Shown here: positions 39,857 to 42,386 of the stretch, in pieces | Layout: each line of letters opens with the position of its first letter | How positions within the stretch are numbered: the stretch's first letter is position 1 | Origin: Acidimicrobiia bacterium | Lineage (GTDB): Bacteria > Acidobacteriota > Vicinamibacteria > Vicinamibacterales > UBA2999 | Assembly: GCA_016871255.1 (NCBI GenBank) | Contig: VFZH01000017.1 | Span: 1 to 42,386 of the forward strand | Direction of reading: 5' to 3' | DNA: 42,386 nt | Translations under genes and position numbers: made by a program | Notes under the pieces: model-generated | Seen by the model: only the letters and a program-made list of their open reading frames with translations | Told to the model about the DNA's origin: nothing | Databases searched by the model: none

Positions 39857-40410
39857 GTGACGGTGCTGCGCCGCAGGGCACGCAGCCCATTCATCTACCT
39901 GCTGCTCGCGGTGGCCACGGTCGCGCTTCTGCTCGGCGAGCGGTCCGATGCCATGGTCATCCTCGCCGTCGTTGTCGTCAACTCGATCATTGGCTCGTTC
40001 CAGGAAGGGCGGGCGGCGCGATCGATCGAAGCCCTTCGAGCGCTCGCGTCGGTGAAGGCGCGTGTCAGGCGGGATGGCGGGGAGCGCATCCTTGACGCGA
40101 GAGAGCTGGTGCCGGGCGATGTGCTGCTGCTCGCCGCGGGCAACGCGATCACAGCCGATGCCCGTGTGATCGATGCAATCGCGTTCGACGTCGCCGAGGC
40201 TGCGCTGACGGGCGAATCGGTGCCAGTGTCAAAGACCACTGCGTCCGTCGCCGAGACCGCACCGCTCGCCGATCGGCGAAGCATGGTGTATTCGGGGACC
40301 CACGTCACCGGCGGCCGTGCGACGGCAGTAGTCGTGGCGACGGGACTCCACACGGAGGTCGGCAGAATCGCCCGCCTGACGGCCGAAGCGGAGGAGCCGG
40401 CGACACCGGG
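39857..40410 (+). pseudogene. Truncated P-type cation-transporting ATPase
   Basis: The frame from GTG 39857 encodes about 185 residues of a P2-type ATPase: SPFIYLLLAVATVALLLGE (membrane helix), VVVVNSIIGSFQEGRAARSI, the actuator motif ALTGESVPVSKT, and VVATGLHTEVGRIARLTAEAEEP. Homology ends at about 40410, before the DKTGT phosphorylation site, and the N-terminal cytosolic segment is missing too. The frame continues to 40729 over unrelated, antisense sequence. It cannot be a working pump. Confidence 0.8.
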
Positions 40411-40668
40411 CAGCTCCAGGTCATGCGCGACCAGGGCGTCCTTCTTCGCGCGCGTTCATCTCCTCAACTGGCGTTCGCGGCGCACCCCGGCAGTGCGGTT
40501 GGGTAGCGACTCGGCCGTAGACCAGCGCCACAGGACGTCGGCGCGCGGTGAGCGTGGAGGCTGTCCGTCCTGGCGCTTCTCCAGCCGGTGCGGGATCGGT
40601 TGTCTCGCCGATGTAGAGCGCGCCGTCCCGACAGCGGAGCACGTACACGAAATGCACGACGACGCCAT
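40411..40668 (-). pseudogene. GIY-YIG endonuclease-like gene, frameshifted
   Basis: The minus strand shows FVYVLRCRDGALYIGETTD in one frame (the GIY-YIG motif is YVL and YIG). RLEKRQDGQ follows in a second frame, ARRRPVALVYGRVA in the first again, and RRERQLRR-stop-TRAKKDALVAHDLEL in the second. The in-frame TGA stands where related proteins have Trp (RRWSRAKK). At least two frameshifts and one stop therefore inactivate a URI-type GIY-YIG protein of about 85 residues. Its 3' end directly abuts the broken ATPase gene. Confidence 0.75.
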
Positions 40669-40692
40669 CGTCCGGCAGCGCGGCGAGTCGAA

Positions 40693-40712
40693 TGGAGGCG
40701 GCGGGAGTCGAA
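40693..40712. repeat. attL-like copy of the tmRNA 3' end
   Basis: TGGAGGCGGCGGGAGTCGAA is identical over 20 bases, and in the same orientation, to 41972-41991 inside the ssrA gene. The T-loop end of tmRNA genes is a common attachment site for tyrosine-integrase islands, and such islands leave this duplication. It marks the far edge of a 1.28-kb segment. Confidence 0.65.
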
Positions 40713-40888
40713 GTCGTTGTAGGTGTTGATTCTAAAGAACTTACAGCAATTTCACATTGTCTCGACCCGCTCGATCCGCACGAATGCCGGGGTGGAGACA
40801 CGTATTGAGCACGCGGAGACGGCGAAGCGCGCGCCGGCTCTCTTGCGCCGATCGGCGGCCCCGTCGTACCTTGGAGATGAGCTTCGTC

Positions 40889-41113
40889 ATGACACAAAGC
40901 ACCGAGGCGGTTTTCAGCAACGGCGTGCTCAAGCCCACACGTGAGCTGGGCCTTCGTGACCAGCAGCGAGTCCGCTTGATCGTCGAGTCCATCGACGAGC
41001 GGAGCGAAGACCGCGAGGCCGCACTGGCGCGGCTGCGGGCGGGTATTGCACGCATGCAGTTCTTCTCGACGGGGCCTCTGCCCACGCGAGAGGAGTTGCA
41101 TGACCGCGCTTGA
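40889..41113 (+). CDS. DUF104/AF2212-like antitoxin
   Basis: A 74-residue protein from ATG 40889 (ATG 40877 is a possible alternative start). The N-terminus MTQSTEAVFSNGVLKPTREL, followed by GLRDQQRVRLIVES, matches the DUF104 pattern of a short beta-hairpin antitoxin (xxIxAVFxxGVLxPxxxL). The C-terminal helix RLRAGIARMQF would bind the toxin. Its 3' end overlaps the PIN-domain toxin start by 14 bp, the usual arrangement of a toxin-antitoxin operon. Confidence 0.75.
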   Translation: MTQSTEAVFSNGVLKPTRELGLRDQQRVRLIVESIDERSEDREAALARLRAGIARMQFFSTGPLPTREELHDRA

Positions 41114-41504
41114 TACCAACGTTCTCATCTACGCCTGCGACAAGTCTGATGCTCGCCGACAGCAGATCGCGCTCGATCTGATTGCGGCGGCGACCGACGG
41201 CGTGCTCCTTTGGCAGGTCGCGTGCGAGTTCATCGCGGCTTCCCGCAAGCTCAAGGATCAAGGGTTCACCCCCGCAGATGCGTGGAGTCGCCTGGCGGAG
41301 TTTCAAGGCGTCTTTCCGCTCTCGCTGCCGGACGCGAGTATCTTTCCGCGAGCCCAGGAGCTTCACGTGAACGGAGGCGTGTCGTTCTGGGATGCCCTGA
41401 TCGTGGCGGCGTGTAATGAAGTCGGCGTCCACACGATGTATTCCGAGGACATCCAGGCGCGCCAATCCTTCGGCACGCTCACAATCGTCAACCCATTCGC
41501 TTGA
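41100..41504 (+). CDS. PIN-domain (VapC-like) toxin ribonuclease
   Basis: A 134-residue PIN-domain protein. The acidic metal-binding residues are visible: Asp5 in ALDTNVLIYA, Glu in WQVACEFIAA, Asp in VSFWDALIVAAC, and Asp in TMYSEDIQAR. PIN toxins of this type cleave tRNA or rRNA when released from their antitoxin. The start overlaps the antitoxin gene. It lies between the two copies of the tmRNA end, in sequence noticeably less GC-rich than the surrounding genes. Confidence 0.85.
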   Translation: MTALDTNVLIYACDKSDARRQQIALDLIAAATDGVLLWQVACEFIAASRKLKDQGFTPADAWSRLAEFQGVFPLSLPDASIFPRAQELHVNGGVSFWDALIVAACNEVGVHTMYSEDIQARQSFGTLTIVNPFA

Positions 41505-41643
41505 CCGGCGAACGCCCGCGGCTCGAACGCACGGCGATGCGCCGGCGAGAAGCGCTGCGCCCTTCGCGTTGCGCGCGCATCGCGCGAACGCCCTCCATGA
41601 GTTCACCGAAAACGGCACGCTTCGTCGGTTTCTTTTTCGGCAT
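41488..41643 (-). pseudogene. Remnant of an XRE/HigA-type antitoxin gene
   Basis: A 51-codon frame from ATG 41643 starts MPKKKPTKRAVFGELMEGVRAMRAQREG, which resembles the N-terminus of about 100-residue HTH antitoxins (FAELMEGVEAMKAHREGK...). After that the sequence becomes an unrelated Arg/Ser-rich tail and stops, so the DNA-binding domain is gone. It overlaps the 3' end of the PIN toxin gene by 17 bp. Confidence 0.55.
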
Positions 41644-41911
41644 GTGCCTACGTCGGCCCCCGTTGTTAGTTGTGGACAACAGGTCATCGCAACACGGGAA
41701 CCGGCCTCACCGGGTCTGAGATCGGGCGCTACTCAGAGACTGCGGAATTGCCGATCCACTGCCGGGGATGACGAAGCGGGTGCGCCTGCTGGAAGCGGAG
41801 GCAAAGGGGGCCGCCGTGGAGAGATAGTGGAGGCGGCGGGAACGGAGGGGTCAGAGGCTCAGTCGCAGCGAAAGTTGGCTTGCCAACCGTAGCTCGTAAG
41901 TGACTGAGGAG
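41644..41911. other. Non-coding island remnant with a second partial tmRNA-end copy
   Basis: I see no gene in this 268-bp stretch. It contains GTGGAGGCGGCGGGA at 41827-41841, identical over 15 bases to 41971-41985 at the tmRNA end, and a small hairpin AGTTGGC-TT-GCCAAC near 41875. The extra partial copy suggests repeated insertion or excision at the ssrA attachment site. Confidence 0.5.
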
Positions 41912-41939
41912 GCCCGCCTTCGCTGGAGCGAGGGCGGGC
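41912..41939 (-). terminator. Second hairpin downstream of tmRNA
   Basis: Minus strand: GCCCGCC-C-TCGC-TCCA-GCGA-A-GGCGGGC, an 11-bp stem with one mismatch and a 4-base loop. It follows the hairpin at 41941-41968 and may back up its termination. Confidence 0.5.
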
Positions 41940-41940
41940 A

Positions 41941-41968
41941 ACCTTTCGCCTGAATCACGAGCGAAGGT
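41941..41968 (-). terminator. ssrA: tmRNA terminator hairpin
   Basis: Directly after the CCA end, on the minus strand, ACCTTCGC pairs with GCGAAAGGT (one bulge) around an 11-base loop. Its position fits transcription termination or 3' processing of pre-tmRNA. Confidence 0.55.
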
Positions 41969-42322
41969 TGGTGGAGGCGGCGGGAGTCGAACCCGCGTCC
42001 GAAAGTCCGTCCCCGCAGGACTCTACATGCGTGTCCACCTCTGGAATCTCGCGCCCGGCGTGAGGAGGCGGCGAAAACCGCCAGGCGCCAGACCCGGCAG
42101 ATCTCGCCCCCGGACGCCGGGCCGCCGTCCGGAAACCAGCCTGTTTGATGACGTCCGACCCCCAGCCACCAGGCGAGGCCGGGGCGGACGCTCACAGCTT
42201 AATTAGGCTGCGAGAGCGTAGTTGGTATCCGCAGTTAACGGATGTCCCATCGGTTTAACGAGTCAATGGAGCTCGGCATGCATCCCGCGACTCTGAACCC
42301 CCGTCGAAGCCGTATCGCCCCC
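41969..42322 (-). ncRNA. ssrA: tmRNA (transfer-messenger RNA)
   Basis: The 5' end GGGGGCGATACGGCTTCGAC is the canonical tmRNA start, and the 3' end GGGTTCGACTCCCGCC...CACCA is the T-arm and acceptor with encoded CCA. The acceptor pairs GGGGGCG with CGCCUCC (one G-U). The tag frame at 42232-42203 reads A-D-T-N-Y-A-L-A-A-stop (GCG resume codon, TAA), preceded by TTAACT. The ALAA end is the proteolysis signal recognised by ClpXP. The RNA rescues ribosomes stalled on broken messages. The 354-nt length is normal for one-piece tmRNA. Confidence 0.95.
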
Positions 42323-42360
42323 GTGGAGGATGTGCGGGCCGTCGCGCCGCCCGCGCTCTG

Positions 42361-42366
42361 ATTGTA
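42361..42366 (-). promoter_or_regulatory. ssrA: Probable -10 box of ssrA
   Basis: TACAAT on the minus strand, 38 bp before the mature 5' end, matches the sigma-70 -10 consensus at five of six positions. The expected -35 position runs off the window end. Confidence 0.45.
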
Positions 42367-42386
42367 CGCCCGCGTGCCGAAAAAGC

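Noticed and set aside
39857-40729. An intact 290-residue membrane protein at this position
   Set aside because: Only the first 185 residues resemble a P-type ATPase; the rest is antisense to a GIY-YIG remnant, and the catalytic DKTGT region is missing.

Overview
The window is a GC-rich (about 70%), gene-dense bacterial chromosome segment. Several traits suggest an Acidobacteriota member close to the Vicinamibacteria: a CBM9/DUF5916 outer-surface protein, TonB receptors with a carboxypeptidase-regulatory-like N-terminal domain, a secreted DUF1080 protein, two catalase-peroxidases and short GGGTCTGACCC-type intergenic repeats. This assignment is inferred from protein style; no rRNA is present to confirm it.

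Layout. 1-4403: the end of an AddB-like nuclease gene and a complete AddA-like helicase-nuclease (double-strand-break repair). 4408-7894: a mercuric-reductase-type flavoprotein and a hybrid PAS histidine kinase. 8001-8921: a 7Fe ferredoxin on the minus strand and a small, possibly truncated lipoprotein. 9130-12232: a minimal MgtE-type transporter, then a three-gene minus-strand operon (outer-membrane barrel, membrane-anchored LuxR regulator, HExxH peptidase); three copies of a triple-palindrome repeat punctuate this stretch. 12509-18937: DUF5916 protein, Tat-exported dienelactone hydrolase, DUF1080 protein coupled to a FabH-like ketosynthase, and an SQR-like flavoprotein.

19076-28072 is a redox and peroxide block. 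A cytoplasmic KatG and a signal-peptide-bearing KatG flank a eukaryotic-type kinase. Upstream of the second katG, all on the minus strand, lie OxyR (both redox cysteines present), a small conserved protein, a RegA-type regulator and a RegB-type kinase. OxyR-like operators (ATAG-N7-CTAT) lie at the oxyR start codon and upstream of katG2. Between oxyR and katG2 sits a 166-bp element with perfect 21-bp terminal inverted repeats.

28112-39708: a small membrane protein, a secreted beta-propeller-like protein, a DsbA/DsbB pair, a TonB receptor divergent from a TetR gene (with a 19-bp palindrome in the promoter spacer), a rifampin-phosphotransferase-like dikinase behind tetR, a second TonB receptor and a membrane-anchored unknown.

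39857-42322 is a degraded integration zone: a truncated P-type ATPase, a frameshifted GIY-YIG gene, a DUF104/PIN toxin-antitoxin pair, an HTH-antitoxin remnant, and the intact tmRNA gene (minus strand). Its 3' end is duplicated as a 20-bp direct repeat 1.28 kb away, the signature of an element that used ssrA as its attachment site.
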